Positions 24,877 through 32,607 of a stretch of 38,576 nucleotides of DNA are shown here, in pieces. How positions within the stretch are numbered: the first letter of the stretch is position 1; each line of letters opens with the position of its first letter. Location of the stretch: contig JAFWUH010000042.1 of the NCBI GenBank assembly GCA_017524165.1, forward strand, positions 1 to 38,576. The letters are read 5' to 3'. The notes beneath the pieces are model-generated. The model was not told the DNA's origin and made no database searches. It saw only the letters and a list, made by a program, of their open reading frames with translations. Made by a program: the position numbers and the translations under genes. The DNA comes from Clostridia bacterium. GTDB taxonomy: Bacteria; Bacillota; Clostridia; Oscillospirales; Acutalibacteraceae.

Positions 24877-26967
24877 TTATAACAAATGGAAATTCACAAC
24901 GACAGCGGCAAAAACGATCGAGACCATCGAAAGCAATTTGATGAGAATGTTGATTGCCGGACCGGAAGTGTCCTTGAAGGGATCGCCAACGGTATCGCCG
25001 ACAACGGCAGCTTTATGTTGGTCACTGCCTTTTCCGCCGTGAACGCCGCTTTCAATATACTTTTTAGCATTATCCCAAGCGCCGCCCGCATTGGACATGA
25101 AGATAGCCATCAGGAATCCGCTGGCAGTGGCACCCGCTAACATACCGACGACACCTTGATAGCCCAGGACTAAACCGGTTAAAATCGGTGCAACAATCGC
25201 AACGACGGTCGGCATGATCATTTCACGAAGACTGGATTTGGTGCAAAGGTCAACGCAGGATGCGTAATCGGCATCGGCTTTGCCGTCCATCAGACCGGCA
25301 ATTTCTTTGAACTGACGGCGAACCTCCACCACAATGGATTGTGCGGCTTTACCGACCGAATCCATCGTCAACGCGGCGAAGATAAAGGGCAGACAGGTAC
25401 CGATAAACAGACCCACCAAAACAGTAGGAGTCATAATATTAAAAACAGTTTCGGCATCGGGATTGATTTCACGCACTTTATTTATATAGGAAGCCATTAA
25501 CGCCAAGGCGGTCAATGCGGCAGAACCGATCGCAAAGCCTTTTCCGGTTGCGGCGGTCGTGTTGCCGAGCGAATCCAGCGCGTCGGTTCTTTCACGAACA
25601 GAGGCGTCCAAGCCTGCCATTTCGGCAATACCGCCGGCGTTATCGGCAACAGGGCCGTAGGCGTCGGTCGCAAGCGTGATACCAAGGGTAGAAAGCATGC
25701 CGACAGCCGAAAGAGCAATACCGTAAAGCCCGAGGTCGGTGCTCTTGCTTCCGCCCGAAATAAAGAAGGCAATCAAGATGCAGGCGGCAACAATGAGGAT
25801 CGGCAAAGCGGTGGACAACATACCCAAGCCCAAACCGCCGATAATAATGGTTGCGCTTCCGGTTTCGGATTTCGCCGCCAGCTTTTTGGTGGGTTGATAA
25901 GAATCGGAAGTAAAGTATTCGGTCGAACGGCCGATCAAAACACCGGCAAGTAATCCGGACAAAATGGCAAAATACAGACCGATGCTCTCTTTACCGTTTA
26001 AGCAGAACCAAACAATGGGGAAGGAAATAACGGCGATCATGATCGCGCTGAAATTCGTGCCGCGTCCCAATGATTTTAACAAATCTTTTTGGGTAGCGTT
26101 TTCTTTCGTATGTACAAGGAAGGTGCCGATCACCGAGCAAAGAATGCCGGAAACCGCAATCAACAGCGGTACGGACATGGCTTTTAACGGCATGTTTTTG
26201 AACGCCGCAACGCCCAATGCCATGGAGGAAATGACCGAACCGACATAGGATTCGTACAAATCGGCGCCCATGCCGGCAACATCGCCAACATTATCGCCGA
26301 CATTATCGGCAATTACGGCAGGGTTTCGCGGATCGTCTTCCGGGATACCGGCTTCCACTTTACCCACTAAGTCAGCGCCGACATCTGCCGCCTTGGTAAA
26401 GATACCGCCGCCGACACGGGCAAACAAAGCCATGGAGGAAGCACCCATACCGAAGGTCAGCATTGCCGCGGTGATTTCAGCTTCTTGCAGACGAAAAGCG
26501 TATTTTAAGAGGATCAACCAAATAGAAATGTCCAAAAGACCTAAACCGACAACGGTAAAACCCATGACCGATCCCGCCGAAAAAGCAACACGCAATCCGC
26601 GGTTCAAACTGGTTTGGCAGGCATTGGCGGTGCGGGCGTTGGCGGCGGTGGCAATCTTCATACCGACAAAACCAGAAAGCCCGGAGAAAAAACCGCCTGT
26701 AACAAAGGCAAACGGGACAAACGGAGACAACAGTTTGGTAAAGGACATCACCGCTAAAACCACAAACATAGCGACAAAGAATACCGCAACAACGGTATAT
26801 TGGCGTTTTAGGTAAGCGTTAGCGCCGGCTTTGACCGAATCTGAGATTTTCTTCATTTTTTCTGTACCGCAATCATAGCCGAGAACGCGTTTGGCGGTAA
26901 TACCGGCAAAAATCAGCGCGATTACAGATCCGATCAGGGTCAGAAACGAGGCGTACTGTTCCATCAT
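24877..26967 (-). CDS. hppA: Membrane-bound K+-dependent pyrophosphatase (Na+ or H+ pump)
   Basis: A 696-residue protein with about 16 membrane segments, the usual M-PPase length. The pyrophosphate-binding motif [20 protein letters not shown] and the following [20 protein letters not shown] are intact, and the C-terminal [23 protein letters not shown] motif is present. [10 protein letters not shown] has Ala where K+-independent pumps have Lys, so K+ dependence is predicted. The enzyme couples pyrophosphate hydrolysis to Na+ and/or H+ export; the ion cannot be decided by eye. AAGGA precedes the ATG, and the leader of about 125 bases holds two Rex-like sites. It is monocistronic, with its own terminator. 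Confidence 0.96.
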   Translation of the reverse strand: MMEQYASFLTLIGSVIALIFAGITAKRVLGYDCGTEKMKKISDSVKAGANAYLKRQYTVVAVFFVAMFVVLAVMSFTKLLSPFVPFAFVTGGFFSGLSGFVGMKIATAANARTANACQTSLNRGLRVAFSAGSVMGFTVVGLGLLDISIWLILLKYAFRLQEAEITAAMLTFGMGASSMALFARVGGGIFTKAADVGADLVGKVEAGIPEDDPRNPAVIADNVGDNVGDVAGMGADLYESYVGSVISSMALGVAAFKNMPLKAMSVPLLIAVSGILCSVIGTFLVHTKENATQKDLLKSLGRGTNFSAIMIAVISFPIVWFCLNGKESIGLYFAILSGLLAGVLIGRSTEYFTSDSYQPTKKLAAKSETGSATIIIGGLGLGMLSTALPILIVAACILIAFFISGGSKSTDLGLYGIALSAVGMLSTLGITLATDAYGPVADNAGGIAEMAGLDASVRERTDALDSLGNTTAATGKGFAIGSAALTALALMASYINKVREINPDAETVFNIMTPTVLVGLFIGTCLPFIFAALTMDSVGKAAQSIVVEVRRQFKEIAGLMDGKADADYASCVDLCTKSSLREMIMPTVVAIVAPILTGLVLGYQGVVGMLAGATASGFLMAIFMSNAGGAWDNAKKYIESGVHGGKGSDQHKAAVVGDTVGDPFKDTSGPAINILIKLLSMVSIVFAAVVVNFHLL

Positions 26968-27025
26968 TCAAAATCCTTTCTGTTTTAAAAGTCTGAAATA
27001 TTTATATCGGTAACAAACATAGCGT

Positions 27026-27043
27026 TTGTGATTTTTTTAACAA
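27026..27043. promoter_or_regulatory. Rex-like operator in the hppA leader, distal site
   Basis: On the minus strand an 18-base inverted repeat with half-sites TTGTTAA and ATCACAA separated by 4 bases. It matches 13 of 14 fixed positions of the mixed Rex consensus TTGTKAA-N4-TTMACAA. It is 53 bases downstream of the other site, centre to centre. Confidence 0.5.
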
Positions 27044-27078
27044 AATTTCAACTGAAACCGTGTGAATTTGAAAAGGCT

Positions 27079-27096
27079 ATGTGATTAATTTCACAA
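27079..27096. promoter_or_regulatory. Rex/CRP-FNR-like operator over the hppA transcription start
   Basis: On the minus strand TTGTGAA-N4-ATCACAT, 12 of 14 positions of the Rex consensus. It also contains a perfect TGTGA-N6-TCACA palindrome. It starts 3 bases downstream of the -10 hexamer, so a bound protein would block initiation. Confidence 0.55.
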
Positions 27097-27099
27097 AGT

Positions 27100-27128
27100 A
27101 TTTTACCTATTATTCTGTTCGGTGTCAA
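27100..27128 (-). promoter_or_regulatory. Promoter of hppA
   Basis: On the minus strand: TTGACA (27123-27128), a 17-base spacer, then TAAAAT (27100-27105). The predicted start falls inside the palindrome at 27079-27096. Confidence 0.82.
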
Positions 27129-27252
27129 GATTCAATATGGACAAGGGTTTATCGTCAAAAAAGAAAAAATTTTACAATTTTACCAAAACCGCATAAACAA
27201 AGGGATTCCGCGCCTTTTTAAGCCTGTTGAAAAAGATTTTCGCAGAAAAAGG

Positions 27253-27280
27253 TTGCATTTCTGTAACTTTTTGTTATAAT
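27253..27280 (+). promoter_or_regulatory. Promoter of the M23 peptidase gene
   Basis: TTGCAT at 27253-27258, a 16-base spacer, then a perfect TATAAT at 27275-27280. The -10 lies within the 13-base palindrome TGTTATAATAACA (27272-27284), which could bind a regulator. Between here and the hppA promoter (27129-27252) I see no gene, only A/T-rich sequence. Confidence 0.7.
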
Positions 27281-27310
27281 AACATTATAGTTATTACAAT
27301 TTTGTAACAT

Positions 27311-28567
27311 TTGAAAGGAGTGATTTTTATTTTTGATGATGTCTTTGCAACGGTAAAAAATCGCGTCGGTCTTTTGGGGAAACATCTTCGCGGTTGCAGA
27401 ACTTCAAAAAAAATATTAATCTTTTGTTTGGTTTCGGTTATCTGTGTTTTAATTGGTATGGGTGCGGTCGGCACTCGTTTCGGTTATAAAGTTTCTTACG
27501 GCGGAAAGGTGATTGCTTCTATTGGCAGCAAAAAGCAGTTCACCGCCGCAGTTTCGTTGATTTCGGATCTGATGAAGGGTAATTCTTCACAGGAAACGGT
27601 TGAAAAATTAAGTTACAACCCCTCTTTGGTGTTGGCAAGCCAATTGAAATCCGAAGGGCAGTTAGCTAAGGCAATTTTAGAAAGCAATCAAAAGGTTGTT
27701 GCCGCCGCCGCCTTGACGGTGGACGGAGAATCGGTTGCGGTATATCGGTATACCGAATTAAAAGCCATGTTGGATCAGCGCCTGGCACAATTTGAAACCG
27801 CAGGAGTAAAGTGTTCTTCTGCCTTTTTGCAGGATGTTCAAGTGGAGCAGGGCTATTATTTGGTTTTCGAACTCAATGACGAACAGACCGTCCGTGAAAC
27901 GGTGGACAGCCTTTCGGTGGAAACGGTTTTGGTGACGGAAACCGATGCCGCCATTCCGTTTCAAACCATTCAACAGAGCGATCCGACGCGGTCGATTGGA
28001 TCTTCGGCGGTCATTGCGGCAGGGCAGGAAGGCGTTTTGCGTACCACCACACAGATCAAATGGATTAACGGCGTAGAGGTGGAACGCGTTACGCTGCATT
28101 CCGAGACGGTTTCAAACCCGGTCGATCAGGTCGTTGCCGTCGGAACGGCAAAATCAACGGCTTCGGCAGAAGAAAAAAATGCCGCCTATGCTTCCGGATT
28201 TATTTTTCCGCTTGGGAACGCCAAGTATCGGATCGGCGCCTATTTCGGGGACGGAAGAAACCATCGCGGCATTGATATTTGTGCGGATGCCGGTACAAAG
28301 ATCTATGCGGTAGCCGCAGGGAAAGTGGTGCAATCCGGTTACGACGGTTCCTACGGAAACTGCGTGGTCATTGATCACGGCAACGGGTATCAAACCCGAT
28401 ACGCCCATAATACTTTGAATGTTGTCAAGGTAGGGGATACCGTATCGGCGGGCGATGTCATCGGCACAGTCGGTCGAACCGGAAATGCGACCGGCAATCA
28501 TGTTCATTTTGAAGTGATTAAGGGGAACACAAGAGTCGATCCCGCCCCATATATCGGATTGAGCTAA
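27311..28567 (+). CDS. Membrane-anchored M23 peptidoglycan endopeptidase with G5 domain
   Basis: About 418 residues. A short cytoplasmic stretch, one membrane segment (KKILIFCLVSVICVLIGMGA, about 33-52), a region of unknown fold, a G5 domain (about 225-285, VLRTTTQIKWINGVEVERVT) and a C-terminal LytM/M23 domain with the zinc ligands in HRGIDICADAG and HVHFE and the YGNCVVIDHGNGYQTRYAH core. It should cut peptidoglycan cross-bridges outside the membrane. The start is uncertain: AAAGGAG (27314-27320) has no ATG behind it. Options are TTG 27311 (used here), GTG 27320, or a rare ATT at 27329, which has the best spacing. Own promoter; terminator follows. Confidence 0.9.
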   Translation: MKGVIFIFDDVFATVKNRVGLLGKHLRGCRTSKKILIFCLVSVICVLIGMGAVGTRFGYKVSYGGKVIASIGSKKQFTAAVSLISDLMKGNSSQETVEKLSYNPSLVLASQLKSEGQLAKAILESNQKVVAAAALTVDGESVAVYRYTELKAMLDQRLAQFETAGVKCSSAFLQDVQVEQGYYLVFELNDEQTVRETVDSLSVETVLVTETDAAIPFQTIQQSDPTRSIGSSAVIAAGQEGVLRTTTQIKWINGVEVERVTLHSETVSNPVDQVVAVGTAKSTASAEEKNAAYASGFIFPLGNAKYRIGAYFGDGRNHRGIDICADAGTKIYAVAAGKVVQSGYDGSYGNCVVIDHGNGYQTRYAHNTLNVVKVGDTVSAGDVIGTVGRTGNATGNHVHFEVIKGNTRVDPAPYIGLS

Positions 28568-28588
28568 TGAAGAAAAGGGTTTATGTCA

Positions 28589-28619
28589 AAAAAGGAACCT
28601 CGCCGGATTCCTTTTTTTT
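28589..28619. terminator. Bidirectional terminator between M23 and DacF-type genes
   Basis: AAAAAGGAA and TTCCTTTTT pair around a short G/C-rich centre, with T-tracts on both strands. It lies between two convergent genes. Confidence 0.75.
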
Positions 28620-28626
28620 ATTTATT

Positions 28627-29952
28627 TCATTTATTATGATTATCATCACGATAGGGAATATACCGAACTTTTCTTTTATTCTTTCGCCCGGAATTTAACC
28701 GAATCACCGCGATAATAAAGAGCAGAACCCCGACGCCGATGCATACATATACGATCTTCATATAGTTGGAGGTGAAGACGCGCTTTACGGAGCGGACAAC
28801 AGCTAAAAACTTACTGGCGCGGACATCGTTGCCGGCAACCAAATCGACGGTACCGAGTGTCTTTTCGGCAAAAACAATATCAGCCGTGCCTAAAACGGTT
28901 CCTTTTTTTACGGGAGCGTCAACCGTATCCTGCTTTAAATGCGGAACGATCTTGATGGTGGAGGTATCGGATTCATTCGGTAATACCGAGATGAATCCGT
29001 TCTTGATATAAAGCGGCAAATAGTCGGTATCGGGAGAAAGATCCACCCCGATTTCGCAAACGGGATTATTCGCATCGGCAACTTGTTTAAAGGAAAAGTT
29101 GTTGAAAGCCCACCGGAACAGCTCTTTGCTTTGAATAAATTCCACACGCTGACCGAGATTTGCGGGGCATTTCATCACAATGCAGAGATAACGGTATCCG
29201 TTGTAAGAGGCGGTGCTGACCAGACAGCGACCGGCTTCATCCGTAAAGCCGGTTTTAACGCCGTGCGCATAGGAATAGTAATAATTTGTGGAGGGATCCT
29301 GCAAAAAATTCGTTGTTGAAAGGGTGCGTTCGCCGGATTTATTGGTTGCCGGCATTTTGTATCGAACGCTTTCACAAACTGTCTTAAAGGTTTCGTTCTT
29401 CAAGGCATAAGAGGTCAGCGTATAAATATCGCGTACGGTGGTATAGGTTCCCTCGTCGTGCAGTCCGACCGGATTGCTGTAATGGGTACCCGTCAAACCG
29501 AGTTCGGCGGCACGGCTATTCATTTTTTTCACAAAGTTTTCCACGCTGCCGCCATAGACGATCGCCGCCAGATAGGCACAATCGCCGCAAGAGGTCATCA
29601 AAATCAAATAAACTAAATCCAGCGCGGAAAACTCTTCTCCGACCGCGAGATTGGAGACCGCACTGCCGGTGCCGGTGATCCATCGGTCGACCTCGTCAAC
29701 CATGGTGATTCGCGCGTCCGGTCTGAAGTCGGGATGTTCCAAAATCAAGAGAATCGTCATGATTTTTGCAATTGAAGCGGGATAGACCTTTTCGTCGATG
29801 TTTTTACTGTAAAGTATTTCTCCGGTGTCTAAAGAAGCAAGCATCGCCGCTTTTGCCGAGACATCGACATTTGTCGGTTCGTAGGCACAGACCGAGAAAG
29901 AAAGCGACAGCATAAGAATGCACAGGAAGACGGCAAGCAATTTTTTTAACAT
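28627..29952 (-). CDS. D-alanyl-D-alanine carboxypeptidase, DacF/PBP5-like
   Basis: 441 residues from the ATG at 29952, preceded by GGAG at suitable spacing; the frame opens further at 29994 without a ribosome site. Signal peptide MLKKLLAVFLCILMLSLSFS...CAYE, then a peptidase S11 domain: SxxK as PASIAKIM, and KTG as HGVKTGFTDEAGR. The SxN motif reads S-C-G-D instead of S-G-N-D. A C-terminal beta-rich domain and a real membrane segment (IVYVCIGVGVLLFIIAVIRL) with a basic tail follow. It trims the terminal D-Ala of peptidoglycan stem peptides. A divergent promoter region lies upstream. Confidence 0.93.
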   Translation of the reverse strand: MLKKLLAVFLCILMLSLSFSVCAYEPTNVDVSAKAAMLASLDTGEILYSKNIDEKVYPASIAKIMTILLILEHPDFRPDARITMVDEVDRWITGTGSAVSNLAVGEEFSALDLVYLILMTSCGDCAYLAAIVYGGSVENFVKKMNSRAAELGLTGTHYSNPVGLHDEGTYTTVRDIYTLTSYALKNETFKTVCESVRYKMPATNKSGERTLSTTNFLQDPSTNYYYSYAHGVKTGFTDEAGRCLVSTASYNGYRYLCIVMKCPANLGQRVEFIQSKELFRWAFNNFSFKQVADANNPVCEIGVDLSPDTDYLPLYIKNGFISVLPNESDTSTIKIVPHLKQDTVDAPVKKGTVLGTADIVFAEKTLGTVDLVAGNDVRASKFLAVVRSVKRVFTSNYMKIVYVCIGVGVLLFIIAVIRLNSGRKNKRKVRYIPYRDDNHNK

Positions 29953-29985
29953 AGTATTTTTCTCCGGTTTTTTTATTTCAAGATT

Positions 29986-30014
29986 ATTATACAAGATAAC
30001 TTGACAAATGAAAA
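29986..30014 (-). promoter_or_regulatory. Promoter of the DacF-type gene
   Basis: On the minus strand: TTTTCA (30009-30014), a 17-base spacer, then TATAAT (29986-29991). The -35 is weak. It overlaps the divergent promoter at 30001-30029. Confidence 0.55.
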
Positions 30015-30029
30015 GTATTAAAATATAAT
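30001..30029 (+). promoter_or_regulatory. Consensus promoter of the metallophosphoesterase gene
   Basis: TTGACA at 30001-30006, a 17-base spacer and TATAAT at 30024-30029, both perfect. The predicted start, near 30036, comes just before the ribosome site. Confidence 0.88.
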
Positions 30030-30053
30030 TTTTTGAAAAGGGAGGTGTTTGGA

Positions 30054-30776
30054 TTGATTTATGTGACCGGTGATATGCACGGGGATGTAGAGCGATTGTA
30101 TGACCGTGAGTTTCGTCAACTGAAAAAAGGCGATGTTTTGTTGGTTTGCGGTGATTTCGGTTATATATTTGACGGCGGGAAAACGGAAAAGAAGGTCATT
30201 GATTTTTTCGCCACCCGAAAATTTGTCACGGCTTTTGTGGACGGAACACATGACAATCTGGAACGGATCTCCCGATGCCGCACCACCGTTTGGAAGGGTG
30301 GCATGGTACATCGAATCAAGGGAAATTTACTGCACCTCATGCGCGGGCAGATTTTTGAAATCGACGGGTCGCGGATCTTTGCGTTCGGCGGCGGGGAAAG
30401 CGTCGATAAAGATATGCGCGTGGATTACGGCAACTGGTGGCGCGAGGAAGAACCGACGCCGCAGGAAATGGCAGACGGCGCCCAGCGGTTGGATGAGGTA
30501 AACTGTCGGGTCGATTATATTATTACCTATGAACCGCCGTCTTTAGTCAAAAGCGCGATGTTACTTCGGCGGGGAGATGCCGATCAGGTGAATAAACTGA
30601 ACGGTTATTTTGAGGAAATCGGTCGCGCCTGCAGCTTCAAGCATTGGTATTTTGGCTGTCTGCACGAGGATCGTGTGATTACCGAACGCTACACCTGTGT
30701 TTTTAAAAAAGTTTTGCCGTTGGTCGAAACGCGGGCACCGCAGCCCTCGAAAGACACGCTGTTTTCGACGGAATAA
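30054..30776 (+). CDS. Calcineurin-like metallophosphoesterase
   Basis: 240 residues from TTG at 30054, 7 bases after AGGGAGG. An upstream TTG at 30033 precedes the predicted transcription start and is unlikely. Metal motifs: GDMHGD at the start, VCGDFGY, then DGTHDN where the family has GNHD/E, and FGCLHEDRVI near the C terminus. It is a soluble phosphoesterase with an unknown substrate (nucleotides, proteins or nucleic acid ends). The Asn-to-Thr change at a usual metal ligand is unusual. No terminator follows; the next gene group begins after 93 bases. Confidence 0.88.
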   Translation: MIYVTGDMHGDVERLYDREFRQLKKGDVLLVCGDFGYIFDGGKTEKKVIDFFATRKFVTAFVDGTHDNLERISRCRTTVWKGGMVHRIKGNLLHLMRGQIFEIDGSRIFAFGGGESVDKDMRVDYGNWWREEEPTPQEMADGAQRLDEVNCRVDYIITYEPPSLVKSAMLLRRGDADQVNKLNGYFEEIGRACSFKHWYFGCLHEDRVITERYTCVFKKVLPLVETRAPQPSKDTLFSTE

Positions 30777-30869
30777 GGTTTTACATCTCATTGTTTATAA
30801 ATTGTTTACAAAAACATAAAATTTCTGGTCTATCATGACAACAAGAGAATGATTATTGGAGGTATCAGC

Positions 30870-31886
30870 ATGATTGAAGTATCGGGATTAAGTAAGCGTT
30901 ACGGCACCTATTTGGCGGTCAATAACGTTTCTTTTTCCATCGAAAAGGGAGAGGTTGTCGGATTTTTGGGGCCGAACGGCGCCGGCAAATCTACCATTAT
31001 GAATATCTTGACGGGATATTTGTCTCTCACTCAAGGCAAGGTGGAAATTGACGGATTCGATATTGTCGATTATCCGGAGGAAGCGAAACGCCGTATCGGT
31101 TATTTGCCCGAAATTCCTCCACTTTATATTGATATGAAGGTACGGGAATATCTGAATTTTATCTATGATTTGAAAAAGGTCAAATTTCCGAAAAAACCGC
31201 ATATTGATGAAATTATCCGCTTGGTGAAGCTCGACCAGGTGCAAAATCGCCTGATCAAAAATCTTTCCAAAGGTTACCGTCAGCGCGTCGGGTTTGCGCA
31301 GGCGCTGATCGGCAATCCCGATGTGTTGATTTTGGATGAACCGACGGTCGGCTTGGATCCGAACCAGATTATTGAAATCCGGAATTTGATTGCCAAGCTC
31401 GGGAAAAATCACACCATCATTCTTTCTTCTCACATTCTGTCGGAAATACAAGCCGTTTGCAAACGGGTCATTATTTTAAACCGCGGTGAAATTATCGCCG
31501 ACGATACGCCGGAAAACCTGGCGGACAAACTGTCCAAAGACCGTTCGTTGATGATCCGCGTTGCCGGCGCAGAGGATGATATGCTTTCGGCACTGCGTAC
31601 GGTCGAAGGCGTACAGCGCGTGGCGTCGCTCGGCGTTAAGGAAACCGGCACCTGTGATTTTCACATCACGCCGCGGGAAGGGGCGGATATACGAGAGGGT
31701 GTCTTCCGGTGTGTTTCCGCCAAAGGACGCGCCTTACTTTCCATGACCGATAACGCGCTTTCGTTGGAACAGGTATTCCTGCGTTTGACGGGTGCCGCAG
31801 ATAATGAGGAAGCCAGACGGATGCTCGGCTTTATCGAGACGCCGGCGGAACCGGCAACAGAACAGAAGGAGGATGAGGCAGAATGA
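30870..31886 (+). CDS. ABC transporter ATPase, GldA/NatA-like
   Basis: 338 residues from the ATG at 30870 (TTGGAGG upstream; an earlier in-frame ATG at 30849 lacks one). Walker A GPNGAGKSTI, signature LSKGYRQR (an LSKGY variant common in this family), Walker B VLILDEPTVGLDP, H-loop SSHILSE. A C-terminal regulatory extension from about residue 220 includes GAEDDMLSALRTVEGVQRVA. It belongs with the next three genes, forming a GldAFG-type transporter; the stop overlaps the permease start (ATGA). The substrate is unknown; in Bacteroidetes GldAFG supports gliding, but in Firmicutes the role is undetermined. Confidence 0.92.
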   Translation: MIEVSGLSKRYGTYLAVNNVSFSIEKGEVVGFLGPNGAGKSTIMNILTGYLSLTQGKVEIDGFDIVDYPEEAKRRIGYLPEIPPLYIDMKVREYLNFIYDLKKVKFPKKPHIDEIIRLVKLDQVQNRLIKNLSKGYRQRVGFAQALIGNPDVLILDEPTVGLDPNQIIEIRNLIAKLGKNHTIILSSHILSEIQAVCKRVIILNRGEIIADDTPENLADKLSKDRSLMIRVAGAEDDMLSALRTVEGVQRVASLGVKETGTCDFHITPREGADIREGVFRCVSAKGRALLSMTDNALSLEQVFLRLTGAADNEEARRMLGFIETPAEPATEQKEDEAE

Positions 31887-32584
31887 GCGCAATTTTCAAA
31901 CGAGAATTCCGGTCATATTTCACAACGCCGGTCGGCTTTGTGGTATTGGCTATTTATTATTTCTTTTTAGGTTTATATTTTTCCATGCTTTACAGTTACG
32001 GCAGTCCGGATGTTCCCTCTGTTGTGATGGCAATGTCCACGGTAGTCATGTTTACGATTCCGGTTTTGACCATGCGGTTGATGAGTGAAGACCGCCGTCA
32101 AAAGGTCGATCAGGCGCTCTTAACGGCGCCGGTTCGCCTGTCGGGCATTGTGTTCGGCAAGTTCTTTGCCGCATTGGCTGTGTTCGCCATCGGTTTTGCG
32201 CCCAGTGTGATCTTTGAAATCATTGTGGCTTGTCTTGTTAAGGTCAATGTCTTGGCTTATCTGTACGCCTTGTTTGGCATTCTTCTGTTGGGCGGTGCCA
32301 TGATCGCAATCGGTATGTTTATTTCATCGCTGACCGAAAGCTCGTTTATTGCGGCATTCCTTTCCTTGATCGTTAACATTTTGGTTTTGTATATGTCGAG
32401 TTTAGCTTCAATCGTGAAGGTCAGTTGGATTGCTACGCTGATGCAAAAAGCCGCTTTCATTTCGGTCTTTGAAAGCTTTGGTGACGAGGTCTTCTCGGTC
32501 GCAGATGTCGTTTATTTTGTCAGTATAATTGCGGCGTTCCTTTTCCTGTCGATTCGTTCGTTGGAAAAGAGAAGATGGGCTTGA
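31883..32584 (+). CDS. ABC-2 type permease, GldF-like
   Basis: 233 residues, six predicted membrane segments, beginning MSAIFKREFRSYFTTPVGFV, the characteristic start of GldF/ABC-2 permeases. The cytoplasmic VMFTIPVLTMRLMSEDRRQKVDQALLTAPVR loop is the usual ATPase contact. It overlaps the ATPase gene by 4 bases and ends 23 bases before the GldG-like gene. It provides the membrane path with the preceding ATPase. Confidence 0.92.
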   Translation: MSAIFKREFRSYFTTPVGFVVLAIYYFFLGLYFSMLYSYGSPDVPSVVMAMSTVVMFTIPVLTMRLMSEDRRQKVDQALLTAPVRLSGIVFGKFFAALAVFAIGFAPSVIFEIIVACLVKVNVLAYLYALFGILLLGGAMIAIGMFISSLTESSFIAAFLSLIVNILVLYMSSLASIVKVSWIATLMQKAAFISVFESFGDEVFSVADVVYFVSIIAAFLFLSIRSLEKRRWA

Positions 32585-32607
32585 TTCGGTGAAAGGAGGA
32601 AACGGGA

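Noticed and set aside
30803..30836. Promoter for the GldA-like gene (TTTACA ... TATCAT)
   Set aside because: The spacer is 18-20 bases with a poor -10, so I did not list it; the operon may be read from the phosphoesterase promoter.
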